Assembly (NCBI RefSeq): GCF_030418455.1
Contig: NZ_JAUHPW010000001.1
Coordinates: 542,317 to 606,316 of the forward strand
Length of the DNA: 64,000 nucleotides
Origin: Demequina litoralis
GTDB lineage: Bacteria; Actinomycetota; Actinomycetes; Actinomycetales; Demequinaceae
Reading direction: 5' to 3'
Made by a program: the position numbers and the translations under genes. This document shows positions 17,990 through 26,316 of this stretch, in pieces. The notes below the pieces were generated by a model. That model was not told where the DNA came from. It did not search any database and worked only from the letters and a program-made list of their open reading frames with translations. The first letter of the stretch is position 1. Each line of letters opens with the position of its first letter.

Positions 17990-20620
17990 CTAGGCGGGCA
18001 GCGGCGCGGTCGCGGCGAGCGCGCGGTCCATGTCGTCCCGGTCGACCACGACCTCGTGGCGGCCGGGCCCGACGACCGCGGGCGCCGCGCCGGGGATGTC
18101 GACGTCGGCCGAGGTGCCGGCCGGCACCTCGAAGGCGACGGTGAGCGCCGCGTCGTCCAGAGTCCAGGCGACCTTGGCGGGCCCGTACGGGGTGAGGTGG
18201 CGGACCGTGGCGCGTGTGAGCGTGCCGCCGGGGCGCGGCGCGACACGCAGACGGCGGTAGCCGGGCTCCGCGGGCGCGAGGCCGCCGACGACGCGATGCA
18301 TCCAGTCCGCGACCGAGCCGAGCGCGTAGTGGTTGAACGAGGTCATGTCGCCGGGGTTCACGTCGCCCGAGGCGAGCATCGAGTCCCAGCGCTCCCAGAT
18401 GGTGGTCGCGCCGCGGTCGATGGTCGACAGCCATGACGGCGCCTCGTGGCTCTGGAGCAGGCCGTACGCCTCGTCGAGGTGCCCGGTCGCGCTGAGCGCC
18501 CAGGTCACGAGCGGCGTGCCGGCGAAGCCGGTGGCGACGGTGTAGCCCGACTCGCGGACCAGCTGCGCGAGCCGGTCGCCGATGCGGCGGCGCGCGTCCT
18601 CGTCGGTCACGAGGTCGAAGGCGATCGCGAGCGCATAGGCGGTCTGGGTGTCGGCGCTCGGGTCCTGCTCGCCCGCGGCGTCGACGCGGTAGCGCGCGAC
18701 GAAGGCGGTGCGGACCTCGGCGGCGAGCGCCGCGTAGCGCGCGGCGTCCTCGGCCCGGCCCAGCACCGTGGCCATCTCGGAGACGGCCGCGGCGGATCGG
18801 GCGAAGTACGCGGTCGCGACCAGGTGGGGGTCGGTGACGGCCTCCATCGGGTTCTCCGGCGGGGCGGTCGGATCGAGCCAGTCGCCCAGCTGCAGGCCCT
18901 CGTCCCAGACCCGTCCCTCGCCGGCGAGACCCTCGACGTGGTCGACCCAGCCCTTGGCCGAGGAGTACTGGCGGGCGAGGATGCCGGCGTCGCCGGAGGC
19001 CTGGTGGAGCGCGAGCGGCACGAGCGTCGCGGCGTCGCCCCAGCCCGCGATGTCCTGCCAGGGGCGCCAGAACGCGCCGCCGGGGATCCACGGCACGTAC
19101 ACGGGGACGTGACCGAGGCGCTCCTGCTCGGAGGTCAGGGTGCGCAGCCAGTCGACCAGCATGCCCTGGACGTCGTACAGGAACGCCGCGGTGGGCGCGA
19201 AGGCCTGGATGTCGCCCGTCCAGCCGAGACGCTCGTCGCGCTGCGGGCAGTCGGTCGGGATGTCGACGAAGTTGGACTTGAGGCTCCATCGGACGTTCTC
19301 GTGGAGGCGGTTGAGCTCCGGGTCGGAGCACTCGAACCAGCCGATGCGGCGCATGTCCGTGTGGAGCACGCGCGAGACGACGGCGCCGGGCGTGGGCGCG
19401 GCCGGGATGCCGCTGATGTGGGCGTAGCGGTAGCCGTGGATGGTGAAGTCGGGCTCCCACACGAGGGGCTCGCCGGCGCTCACCACCTCATCGACGGACG
19501 GCGCCTCGCGCAGCGGGCGCGTGCACAGCGTGCCGTCCTGGAGCACCTCGGCGTGGCGCACGGTGACCACGGTGCCGGCGGGCAGCGCGGGCAGGGTCAG
19601 GCGCGGGCGCCCGGCGTGGTTCTGGCCGTAGTCGACGAGCCAGCCGTCGCCGTCCGCGGTGACGTTCACGGGGTGGAGCTCCTCGGTGCAGCGCACCGGG
19701 GGGCCGTCGGGGGCGCACAGCGTCGCCGTGTCGAGCTCGTGCACGGTGACGGCGTCCCACGAGGCGTCGTCGAAGCCGGGCTCGCTCCAGCCGGCGGGCT
19801 CGCGTCGCGCGTCGTAGCGCTCGCCGTCGTAGAGGCTCGCGTGGTCGAGCGGCCCGGGCGCGGTGCGCCAGCTGCCGTCCGAGGCCACCACCGTGGTGCC
19901 CGCGTCGGTCACGACCTCGAGCTGGACCAACGCGCCGACGTGGGTGCCGTAGATGTCGGAGGTGCCGCCCTCGAAACCGAAGCGGCCACGGAACCAGCCG
20001 TCGGCGAGCGCGAGACCGATCGCGTTGGCGCCGGGACGGACCAGGGCGGTGACGTCGTGGACGTGCACGCGCAGGCGGTCCTGGTAGGGCGTCCACCCCG
20101 GGAGCAGCGTGTCCTCGGTGGTGCGGCGGCCGTTGACCTCCGCGCGCACGAGGCCGTGGGCCGTGAGGTGGAGGCGGGCCGCGCGGACCTCGGTGCCGGG
20201 CACCGTGAAGTCGGTCCGCAGGAGCGGAGGGCGACGGTCGCCGCCCTCCGCCTCCGTGGCGGGACCCACGAGGCGCGCCCGCCAGTCGGCGGCGCCGAGC
20301 GCGCGCTCGGCGACCGCCTCCGGGCTCCACGCGCCCCACGCGCCGTCCGCGTCGCGCACCCTCACCCGCACCTCGGCGCGGGCGCGGGCGGGCAGGGGCG
20401 CCGCGGGCCACGGCACGAGCACCCGCGCATCGTCCTCCGCCGCGACGGAGCCCTGGTCGAGGACCGTGCCGTCGGGCGAGGTGACGAGCCACGCGATCTC
20501 GTACGCCGCCTGGACCGTGCCGGGGGCGACCGTCCAGCTGAGGCGCGGCCGCTCCTCGCCGATGCCGAGCGCGACGCCGTCGCGGTGCTCGATCCTCAGG
20601 TCGGATGCGGTGGTGTCCAT
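17990..20620 (-). CDS. Alpha-L-rhamnosidase, GH78 (first copy)
   Basis: 876 aa, standard GH78 architecture: N-terminal beta-sandwich (Bac_rhamnosid_N, about 1-330), (alpha/alpha)6 catalytic barrel and a C-terminal beta domain. Signature motifs are IPTDCPQRDERLGWTGD (acid region) and GATTIWERWDSM with the general-base Glu743. There is no signal peptide, so it acts in the cytoplasm, releasing L-rhamnose from imported glycosides. It is second in a minus-strand pair after the MFS transporter (56-bp gap), controlled by operator B. It shares family and domain order with the proteins at 34020 and 55490 but is clearly divergent in sequence. Confidence 0.94.
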   Translation of the reverse strand: MDTTASDLRIEHRDGVALGIGEERPRLSWTVAPGTVQAAYEIAWLVTSPDGTVLDQGSVAAEDDARVLVPWPAAPLPARARAEVRVRVRDADGAWGAWSPEAVAERALGAADWRARLVGPATEAEGGDRRPPLLRTDFTVPGTEVRAARLHLTAHGLVRAEVNGRRTTEDTLLPGWTPYQDRLRVHVHDVTALVRPGANAIGLALADGWFRGRFGFEGGTSDIYGTHVGALVQLEVVTDAGTTVVASDGSWRTAPGPLDHASLYDGERYDARREPAGWSEPGFDDASWDAVTVHELDTATLCAPDGPPVRCTEELHPVNVTADGDGWLVDYGQNHAGRPRLTLPALPAGTVVTVRHAEVLQDGTLCTRPLREAPSVDEVVSAGEPLVWEPDFTIHGYRYAHISGIPAAPTPGAVVSRVLHTDMRRIGWFECSDPELNRLHENVRWSLKSNFVDIPTDCPQRDERLGWTGDIQAFAPTAAFLYDVQGMLVDWLRTLTSEQERLGHVPVYVPWIPGGAFWRPWQDIAGWGDAATLVPLALHQASGDAGILARQYSSAKGWVDHVEGLAGEGRVWDEGLQLGDWLDPTAPPENPMEAVTDPHLVATAYFARSAAAVSEMATVLGRAEDAARYAALAAEVRTAFVARYRVDAAGEQDPSADTQTAYALAIAFDLVTDEDARRRIGDRLAQLVRESGYTVATGFAGTPLVTWALSATGHLDEAYGLLQSHEAPSWLSTIDRGATTIWERWDSMLASGDVNPGDMTSFNHYALGSVADWMHRVVGGLAPAEPGYRRLRVAPRPGGTLTRATVRHLTPYGPAKVAWTLDDAALTVAFEVPAGTSADVDIPGAAPAVVGPGRHEVVVDRDDMDRALAATAPLPA

Positions 20621-20676
20621 GCGGGTGCTCCCTGGTGCGGCGCGGCGGTGCGGGTGGTGATGCGAGGCGATGCGGC

Positions 20677-21975
20677 TCAGCGGGCCTCGACGGCCTCGGG
20701 CTCGGCCGAGCCCTCGATCGCGTCGAGGTCGTCCTCCGTGTCGGCGACACGCGGGAACCTGTTGATGACGAACACGCCGAGCAGGCCGCCGACCGCGATG
20801 CACGCGGCGACGAAGAGGAACAGCACGTTCGGCGACGCCTCGAGCAGCGTGGGCGTCCACAGCGCCACCAGCGCGGCGACCACGCGGGTGAAGAAGATCA
20901 TGAAGCCCTGCGCGGTCGAGCGGTACGTCGTGGGGATGAGCTCCTGGGCCCAGACCTTGAACATCGGCTCGCCCGCGATCGCGCCGGCGATGCTGCCCAC
21001 GACGCCCATGACGATGAGCGGGAGGACGTTGACGCCGAAGACCACGGGGATGAGGTAGCCGGCCGAGTAGAAGATCGCCATCACGCCGAACCACTTCATG
21101 CGGTTCGGGCCGTCGACGATGCGCATGAGGAAGTACGTCGCGGCGAACGCGATGAGGAAGGTGACGAGGCCCACGGCCGACGCGAAGGACACGGTCGAGC
21201 CGGCGAGCTCGACGTACATGTAGGTGGTGAACTGGCCGCCCGTGTTGGCGCCGACGTTGACGAGCGCGTAGAAGGCCGCGACGGACAGCATCGGCAGCAG
21301 GTAGGGGCCGGTGACGAGGCGCTTGAGGGTGCCCATGTCCATCTCGCGGGCGGCGCCGGAGGCCGCGGCCTCGTGCTGGGCCTGCCACTTGTGCGACTCG
21401 GGCATGCTCGCGCGCAGCACCAGCGTGAGCACCGCGACGACGAGGACGTGCAGGTAGAGGATGCGGCCGCCCATCTCGCCCATGCCGCCGACGACCATGC
21501 CGAAGAGCATCGAGGCGAGGATGCCGACGAGCCACAGGATGTGCGAGAAGGAGATGAGGCGTCCGCGGTGCTGCGGCGGCGCCTCCTCGGCGATCATCGC
21601 GAGCGAGGCGGGCAGGTCCGCGCCCACGGCGAAGCCCAGGAGGACGATGCCCGCGTACAGGAACGCGACGGACGGGGCGAAGGCGAGCGACGCGGCACCC
21701 ACGATGTAGATGCCCATGGTCACGAGGAAGACGCGCTTGCGCCCGAACTTGTCCGCGAGGCGGCCGCCCACGAGCGCACCGAGCGCCATGAGGAAGGTCA
21801 GCATCGCGGAGAGCTGGCCGATCTGGCCGGTGCTGAGGCCGAACGGGTCGGTGTACAGGACCAGCGCCGTTCCCGTGGAGATGATCGCGGCCGCGTCCAG
21901 GTACGACGCCATGCCGGCGACGCCGGTGCGGTACCAGACGCGACCCGGGATGCGGTCGCTCGAGGTGAGACTCAT
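20677..21975 (-). CDS. MFS sugar transporter, probably for rhamnose or a rhamnoside
   Basis: 432 aa with about 12 transmembrane helices and the sugar-porter-type loop GGRLADKFGRKR after helix 2, repeated as a variant later. The start is MSLTSS behind GAAGGGGA. A 32-codon upstream extension crosses the operator and is rejected. Co-transcription with a GH78 rhamnosidase and the rhamnose-type operator suggest uptake of L-rhamnose or a small rhamnoside by proton symport. A fucose/oligosaccharide specificity is not excluded. Confidence 0.85.
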   Translation of the reverse strand: MSLTSSDRIPGRVWYRTGVAGMASYLDAAAIISTGTALVLYTDPFGLSTGQIGQLSAMLTFLMALGALVGGRLADKFGRKRVFLVTMGIYIVGAASLAFAPSVAFLYAGIVLLGFAVGADLPASLAMIAEEAPPQHRGRLISFSHILWLVGILASMLFGMVVGGMGEMGGRILYLHVLVVAVLTLVLRASMPESHKWQAQHEAAASGAAREMDMGTLKRLVTGPYLLPMLSVAAFYALVNVGANTGGQFTTYMYVELAGSTVSFASAVGLVTFLIAFAATYFLMRIVDGPNRMKWFGVMAIFYSAGYLIPVVFGVNVLPLIVMGVVGSIAGAIAGEPMFKVWAQELIPTTYRSTAQGFMIFFTRVVAALVALWTPTLLEASPNVLFLFVAACIAVGGLLGVFVINRFPRVADTEDDLDAIEGSAEPEAVEAR

Positions 21976-22029
21976 CGTTGATTCCCCTTCTCTTGGGCTC
22001 GCGGCTCTGCGTGGGCCCCGCGCCCCGAT

Positions 22030-22043
22030 TTGAAGCGCTTCAA
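22030..22043. promoter_or_regulatory. LacI-type operator B (MFS-GH78)
   Basis: TTGAAGCGCTTCAA is a perfect 14-bp palindrome containing TGAANCGNTTCA. It lies just after the -10 element of the minus-strand promoter. Confidence 0.7.
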
Positions 22044-22051
22044 GTGCAGTG

Positions 22052-22081
22052 ATTGTGGGAGCGCGCGACAAACGTTGTCAA
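22052..22081 (-). promoter_or_regulatory. Promoter of the MFS-GH78 operon
   Basis: Reading the minus strand: -35 TTGACA (22081-22076), 18-nt spacer, -10 CACAAT (22057-22052), then operator B. The order is the same as at rhaI. Confidence 0.6.
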
Positions 22082-22323
22082 ATCCCGGCGGAGCCGATGC
22101 GGCCCCTCCGCAGCGGCGTCGCCCTCCCCGCGGAGGGGTCCCGCCGCCGGGCGGAGGCCGAGGCCGCGCAATCGCGGCCGCCGTCCGGGCCCTCCCATTC
22201 TCGCCGCCGCCCCACCCCGCCCTGCAGGCGAAGGTCCCGCGCGCGGCGCGCGGCCGGGCGGGCGGCGGCGCCGATCCGCGGCGCCCGGGACCTTGGGCAC
22301 GCACCACCCCCCGAATCCATGGT

Positions 22324-22335
22324 TGAATCGTTTCA
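22324..22335. promoter_or_regulatory. LacI-type operator C (rhaD)
   Basis: TGAATCGTTTCA is the exact reverse complement of operator A. It is centred 63 bp before the rhaD start. A convincing -10 is not visible next to it. Confidence 0.6.
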
Positions 22336-22391
22336 TCCGGTCCAGGAACGGCGCGACGAGGCCGTCTCGCCCCAACAACAGGAGGATCCCC

Positions 22392-23219
22392 GTGTCCGCT
22401 GACCACCCGAAGCCCACGCTCGACGAGATCATCGAGCAGATCGGCGAGTGCGGCGCCCGCATCTGCGAGATCGACGCATCCGAGGCCGGCGCCGGCAACA
22501 TCTCCGTCTACATGGGTTGGGACGTGGAGGTCCGCCGCCACTTCCCCAACGCCGAGGAGATCGAGCTCCCGGTCCCCGCCCCGGCGCTCGCCGGCGGCAC
22601 CGTGCTCGCGACCGGCTCCGGCCGTCGCCTGCGCCAGATCGAGCAGGAGCCCCTCGCCGCGATCGGCGCCGTGAAGATCCACGAGGGCGGCCTCACCGGC
22701 ACGCTCTACACGTCGAACACCCGCAAGTTCGCGCGCCTCACCTCGGAGTTCAACTCGCACCTCGCGGTCCACCAGGACCAGGTCGAGCGTCGCGGCGTCG
22801 ACTTCCAGGCGGTCGTGCACGCGCAGCCGCCGCACCTCACCTACCTGTCGCACATCCCCGCCTACCGCGACACCGCCCGCATGAACGCCGCCATCCTGCG
22901 CTGGGAGCCGGAGAGCATCGTGTCGCTGTCGCAGGGCATCGCCGTCCTGCCGTTCTTCGTGCCGGGCTCGGAGGAGATGGGCACCGCGAACGTCGAGGGC
23001 CTGCGCGACTTCGAGATCACCCTGTGGTCGAAGCACGGCACCATGTCCCGCTCGGACATCTCGGTGTTCCGCGCGGTCGACCGCGTCGAGTACGCCGAGA
23101 CCGGCGCCAAGTACGAGTACATGGACCTCGTGGCCGGCGGCCGCGCCGAGGGCCTCACCAAGAAGGAGATCTCGGACGTCGCCACGACCTTCGACATCGA
23201 CTCGCCCTGGCTCGCATAG
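22392..23219 (+). CDS. rhaD: Rhamnulose-1-phosphate aldolase, RhaD type (class II aldolase)
   Basis: 275 aa, the same length as E. coli RhaD (274). The GTG start follows AGGAGG. Visible motifs: GAGNISVY, VLATGSGRRLRQ (phosphate loop), LTSEFNSH with the catalytic Glu, VVHAQPPHLTYLSH, PGSEEMG and WSKHGT. Aligned with E. coli RhaD (metal ligands His141, His143, His212), the second metal His is Gln here (HAQP in place of HCH). The other two are present. This may be normal for a subfamily or may shift metal use. It makes the rhaEW aldolase domain redundant for the same step, or else it acts on a related ketose phosphate. Expressed alone from the operator C promoter. Confidence 0.87.
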   Translation: MSADHPKPTLDEIIEQIGECGARICEIDASEAGAGNISVYMGWDVEVRRHFPNAEEIELPVPAPALAGGTVLATGSGRRLRQIEQEPLAAIGAVKIHEGGLTGTLYTSNTRKFARLTSEFNSHLAVHQDQVERRGVDFQAVVHAQPPHLTYLSHIPAYRDTARMNAAILRWEPESIVSLSQGIAVLPFFVPGSEEMGTANVEGLRDFEITLWSKHGTMSRSDISVFRAVDRVEYAETGAKYEYMDLVAGGRAEGLTKKEISDVATTFDIDSPWLA

Positions 23220-23235
23220 CCGCACCAGCTCAGCA

Positions 23236-23275
23236 CGGAAGGCCCGCGCTCCCCTCGGGGGGCGCGGGCCTTCCG
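23236..23275 (+). terminator. Intrinsic terminator of rhaD
   Basis: Perfect 14-bp outer arms CGGAAGGCCCGCGC / GCGCGGGCCTTCCG, extended inward by CCCC/GGGG pairing, start 17 bp after the stop codon. Confidence 0.85.
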
Positions 23276-23593
23276 CATGTCCGGGCCGCCGCACGGCGGC
23301 CTCGGCGCGATCGGCGACACGGTTCCATCCGGCCATCCGGCGGGGATCCGCATCGCCGGACGGGGCCTCGCCGCCAACGTGGCCAGGACGGCGGACGATG
23401 CGCGCGCCGCGGCGCCCATCGAGCCCGCGACGCCCCTGGATCAGAAGGAAAGGAGTGCTCTCGGACCCAACCTCATTCTCTTCATGTGGCGTCCCGACGG
23501 GAGGTGCAACTTATTACGCAACCCCGTTCAGACGGCCCTCCTGAGCCCGTTCCCGCCAGCAATTCCTCCCGCCGAAACCCGTAGAGATGCTCG

Positions 23594-23623
23594 TTGAGGG
23601 CGCGTGTAACCGGCCCGTAACTT
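23594..23623 (+). promoter_or_regulatory. Candidate promoter of the sugar ABC operon
   Basis: -35 TTGAGG (23594-23599), 18-nt spacer, -10 TAACTT (23618-23623). The -10 and spacer equal those of the rhaI promoter, but no LacI operator is adjacent, so control is likely by another regulator such as the AraC-GH39 protein. Confidence 0.5.
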
Positions 23624-23663
23624 CATCGTCGAAAGCTCTACATGACAGCAGAGAGGCTGCACA

Positions 23664-25163
23664 GTGACGAACGACGTCGTACTCACGGTGACGGACATGT
23701 CGAAGAGCTTCGGCGTGGTTCGCGCGCTGAAGCACGTCGACTTCGAGCTCCGCGACGGCGAGATCCACGGTCTGATCGGCGAGAACGGCTCCGGCAAGTC
23801 GACGATGACCTCGATCATCGCCGGCAGCCAGCCTGCCGACAGCGGCACCATGCTCTTCCAGGGCGCCCCGTGGGCCCCCGCCACCGTCAACGAGTCCCTC
23901 GCGAACGGCATCGGCATGGTGGTCCAGGAGAGCGGCACCGTGCCCGGCATCACCGTCGCCGAGAACCTCTTCCTCGGCGAGACCGGCCAGTTCACGCGCT
24001 TCGGCATCGTCGACCGCCGGGCGATGAACAAGAAGGCCTCCGCCGCGCTCGAGGCGATCGGCGTCGAGGACCTCAACCCCGCCACCCCCGCGGGCGCCTG
24101 CGACTTCCAGACCCGCAAGCTCGTCGAGCTGGCGCGCGTCATGATGTACGAGCCCAAGGTGGTCGTGATCGACGAGACCACGACCGCCCTCGCGCAGGAC
24201 GGCCGCGACCTCCTCTACAAGGCGATGGACACGCACAAGACCCGCGGCGCCGTCGTCTTCATCTCGCACGACCTCGACGAGATCATGTCGGTCTGCGACC
24301 GCCTCACGGTCCTGCGCGACGGCGACATCATCTGCACGTTCGACAAGGACGAGTTCGACGAGGGCGCGATCCGCGCCGCGATGATCGGCCGCTCGATGGA
24401 GGGCCACTACTACCGCGAGGACAACAAGGCCACGCACCACGACGAGGTCTGGCTGTCCGCCACCGGGCTCAACCTCGAGAACAAGCTCAAGGACGTGAGC
24501 ATCGAGGTCCGCAGCGGCGAGATCGTCGGTGTCGGCGGCCTCAGCCACTGCGGCATGCACGAGCTCGGCAAGGCGCTGTTCGGCGCCGCCCCGCTCGAGT
24601 CCGGCGAGGTCGTGTCCCGCGGCGTCAAGATCACCAACGAGCGTCGCGCCGTGCGCAACGCGTTCGGCTACGTCTCCAAGGACCGCGACACCGAGTCGCT
24701 CAGCCTCACCGCCTCGATCCGCGACAACATCGCGAGCGCGGGCCTGCGGCTCATCGGCAAGGGCCGCGCCGGCCTCATCACGAAGCGCGCGGAGAACGCC
24801 TACGTGCAGACCCCGATCGACCAGCTCGAGATCAAGGCCCCCGGCGCCGGCACCATCGTGTCCACGCTCTCGGGCGGCAACAAGCAGAAGGTCGTCTTCG
24901 GCAAGTGGATCGCATGCGGCACCGAGGTGCTGATCCTCGACTGCCCGACCCGCGGCGTCGACGTGGGCGTCAAGCAGGCGATGTACCGCCTCATGACCCA
25001 GCTGAAGGACGAGGGCAAGGCGATCGTGCTCATCTCCGAGGAGATGACCGAGCTCATGGGCATGAGCGACCGCCTGCTGATCATGAAGGACGGTCGCGTG
25101 GTGCGCGAGTTCGAGCGCAGCGCCGACCTCAACGAGATGGAGATCATCGAATGCATGATCTGA
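23664..25163 (+). CDS. Sugar ABC transporter ATP-binding protein (RbsA-like, two NBDs)
   Basis: 499 aa with two ABC domains. NBD1 has Walker A GENGSGKST (residues 39-47) and catalytic Glu171 (VVIDETT), but its signature region (GACDFQTRKLVELAR) is degenerate. NBD2 has a degenerate P-loop (GGLSHCGMHELGK) and an intact LSGGNKQK signature. Its Walker B Glu is replaced by Cys427 (LILDCPTRGVDVG). Together the intact halves make one ATPase site across the dimer, as in RbsA/MglA-type importers; the Cys is an extra departure. The start is GTG behind AGAGAGG. It is the first gene of a five-gene operon (ATPase, permease, SBP, permease, HAD). Confidence 0.9.
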   Translation: MTNDVVLTVTDMSKSFGVVRALKHVDFELRDGEIHGLIGENGSGKSTMTSIIAGSQPADSGTMLFQGAPWAPATVNESLANGIGMVVQESGTVPGITVAENLFLGETGQFTRFGIVDRRAMNKKASAALEAIGVEDLNPATPAGACDFQTRKLVELARVMMYEPKVVVIDETTTALAQDGRDLLYKAMDTHKTRGAVVFISHDLDEIMSVCDRLTVLRDGDIICTFDKDEFDEGAIRAAMIGRSMEGHYYREDNKATHHDEVWLSATGLNLENKLKDVSIEVRSGEIVGVGGLSHCGMHELGKALFGAAPLESGEVVSRGVKITNERRAVRNAFGYVSKDRDTESLSLTASIRDNIASAGLRLIGKGRAGLITKRAENAYVQTPIDQLEIKAPGAGTIVSTLSGGNKQKVVFGKWIACGTEVLILDCPTRGVDVGVKQAMYRLMTQLKDEGKAIVLISEEMTELMGMSDRLLIMKDGRVVREFERSADLNEMEIIECMI

Positions 25164-25192
25164 ACCCCACCGACGTCAACAAGGAGACCGAC

Positions 25193-26248
25193 GTGACCGT
25201 CGATACCAGGGACGACGCGAAGACGACGGCCACCTCCACCACCAAGGCGGAGACGACCACGAAGGCGGACGCGAAGGCGGCCTCCAAGGCCCGCCGCGGC
25301 AAGCTCTTCGCGGACCTCGCCCCCCTCATCGGCCTGGCGGTGCTCGCGATCGCGTTCGTGCTCGTGGGCACGTCGAGCGGCACGAACATGGGCTACGCGG
25401 TCGAGACGCTGATCAACCAGTCGGTGATCATCATCATCATCGCGACCGGCGCGATCTTCATCTTCGCGATGGGCTCGTTCGACATCAGCCTCGGCGCCTC
25501 GACGCTGGTCGCCGCCATGGTCGCGGGACTCGTGCACAACGCGACGGGGAGCCTGTGGCTCATGCTCGGCGCGGCCATCCTCACCGCGGTCGCCACCTCG
25601 CTCATCAGCGCGACCCTCGCGGCGGTGTTCAACCTGCCCGTCTTCGTCACGACCGTCGCGATGCTCTCCGTGCTGGGCGCGGTCGCCGCCGCGCTCGTGC
25701 AGACCACCGGCGGCGCGCAGATCCGCATCGATCGCGCCTTCTCCCGCGAGTACGACACCCTCGCGGTGAAGCTCATCGTCGCCGCCGTGTTCCTCGCGCT
25801 GTGCGTGTTCCTCTTCAACTACACGCGTCTGGGCCGCGTCGAGAAGCTCGTCGGCGGCAACCCGATGACCGCCAAGCTCACCGGCGTGTCCATGAAGCTC
25901 ACCGCGATCGCGGCCTTCGGTATCGCCGGTCTCGGCGTGGGCCTCGGCGCGTTCCTCACGGTGCTGCGCACCCCGACCCTCACGGTGACCAGCGCCTCCG
26001 ACATCGGGATGAACATCCTCGTCGCCATGGTGTTCGGCGGCATGGTCATCTCCGGCGGTCCGCGCAGCCGCATCTACGCCGCGATCATCGGCGGCATCTC
26101 GATGGCGCTCCTCAACCAGACCATGTCGATCATGCTCCAGGGCATGGCCGGCGGCGCCGGCATCGCACAGATGGTGCGCGCCGTCCTGTTCCTCGCAGTC
26201 GTGTGGCTGGCGGCCTCCGGGTTCCGCACCAAGGTGCTCCCCCGCTGA
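25193..26248 (+). CDS. Sugar ABC transporter permease (RbsC/BPD_transp_2 family)
   Basis: 351 aa from the GTG with a strong site (AAGGAG, 6 nt). An ATG 14 codons upstream would overlap the ATPase gene and lacks a site. A hydrophilic, Lys/Thr/Ala-rich N-terminal tail of about 40 residues precedes about nine transmembrane helices. Family features include GSFDISLGA in the middle and GISMALLNQ near the end. It pairs with the second permease at 27578 as a heterodimeric channel. Confidence 0.9.
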   Translation: MTVDTRDDAKTTATSTTKAETTTKADAKAASKARRGKLFADLAPLIGLAVLAIAFVLVGTSSGTNMGYAVETLINQSVIIIIIATGAIFIFAMGSFDISLGASTLVAAMVAGLVHNATGSLWLMLGAAILTAVATSLISATLAAVFNLPVFVTTVAMLSVLGAVAAALVQTTGGAQIRIDRAFSREYDTLAVKLIVAAVFLALCVFLFNYTRLGRVEKLVGGNPMTAKLTGVSMKLTAIAAFGIAGLGVGLGAFLTVLRTPTLTVTSASDIGMNILVAMVFGGMVISGGPRSRIYAAIIGGISMALLNQTMSIMLQGMAGGAGIAQMVRAVLFLAVVWLAASGFRTKVLPR

Positions 26249-26316
26249 CCTCCAGCCCTCCGCTCCACCCCGCAGTACCCACCCAAGCGCAGTACTCACC
26301 CAATGAAGGGAAGATC

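Larger units (their letters stand above)
21976..22391. other. Divergent regulatory region between the MFS/GH78 pair and rhaD
   Basis: This 416-bp gap holds two LacI operators and at least one promoter. Between them is a very GC-rich stretch with a 9-bp inverted repeat (CCCCTCCGC at 22103 and GCGGAGGGG at 22130). No gene was found. Confidence 0.6.
23220..23663. other. Intergenic region with terminator and ABC-operon promoter
   Basis: This 444-bp gap holds the rhaD terminator, one copy of the dispersed motif (23393), an AT-richer patch around 23480-23520 and a promoter at 23594. A 37-codon frame from ATG 23484 to 23597 contains two rare TTA codons and is not convincing as a gene. Confidence 0.5.

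Noticed and set aside
15516..19460. 1314-codon minus-strand frame opposite lldD and the patatin gene
   Set aside because: Low-complexity Arg/Gly/His-rich translation with no domain; it is antisense to well-supported genes.
17990..21535. Continuous frame joining the MFS region to GH78 as a fusion
   Set aside because: The upstream part is out of frame with the MFS gene and has no helices; GH78 starts at 20620 behind GGGAG.
23484..23597. 37-codon frame before the ABC operon
   Set aside because: No clear ribosome site or homology and two rare TTA codons; it overlaps the promoter region.
26272..26304. Short direct repeat GCAGTACYCACCCAA before the SBP gene
   Set aside because: Two 15-bp copies 17 bp apart, but too short and without context to call a site.
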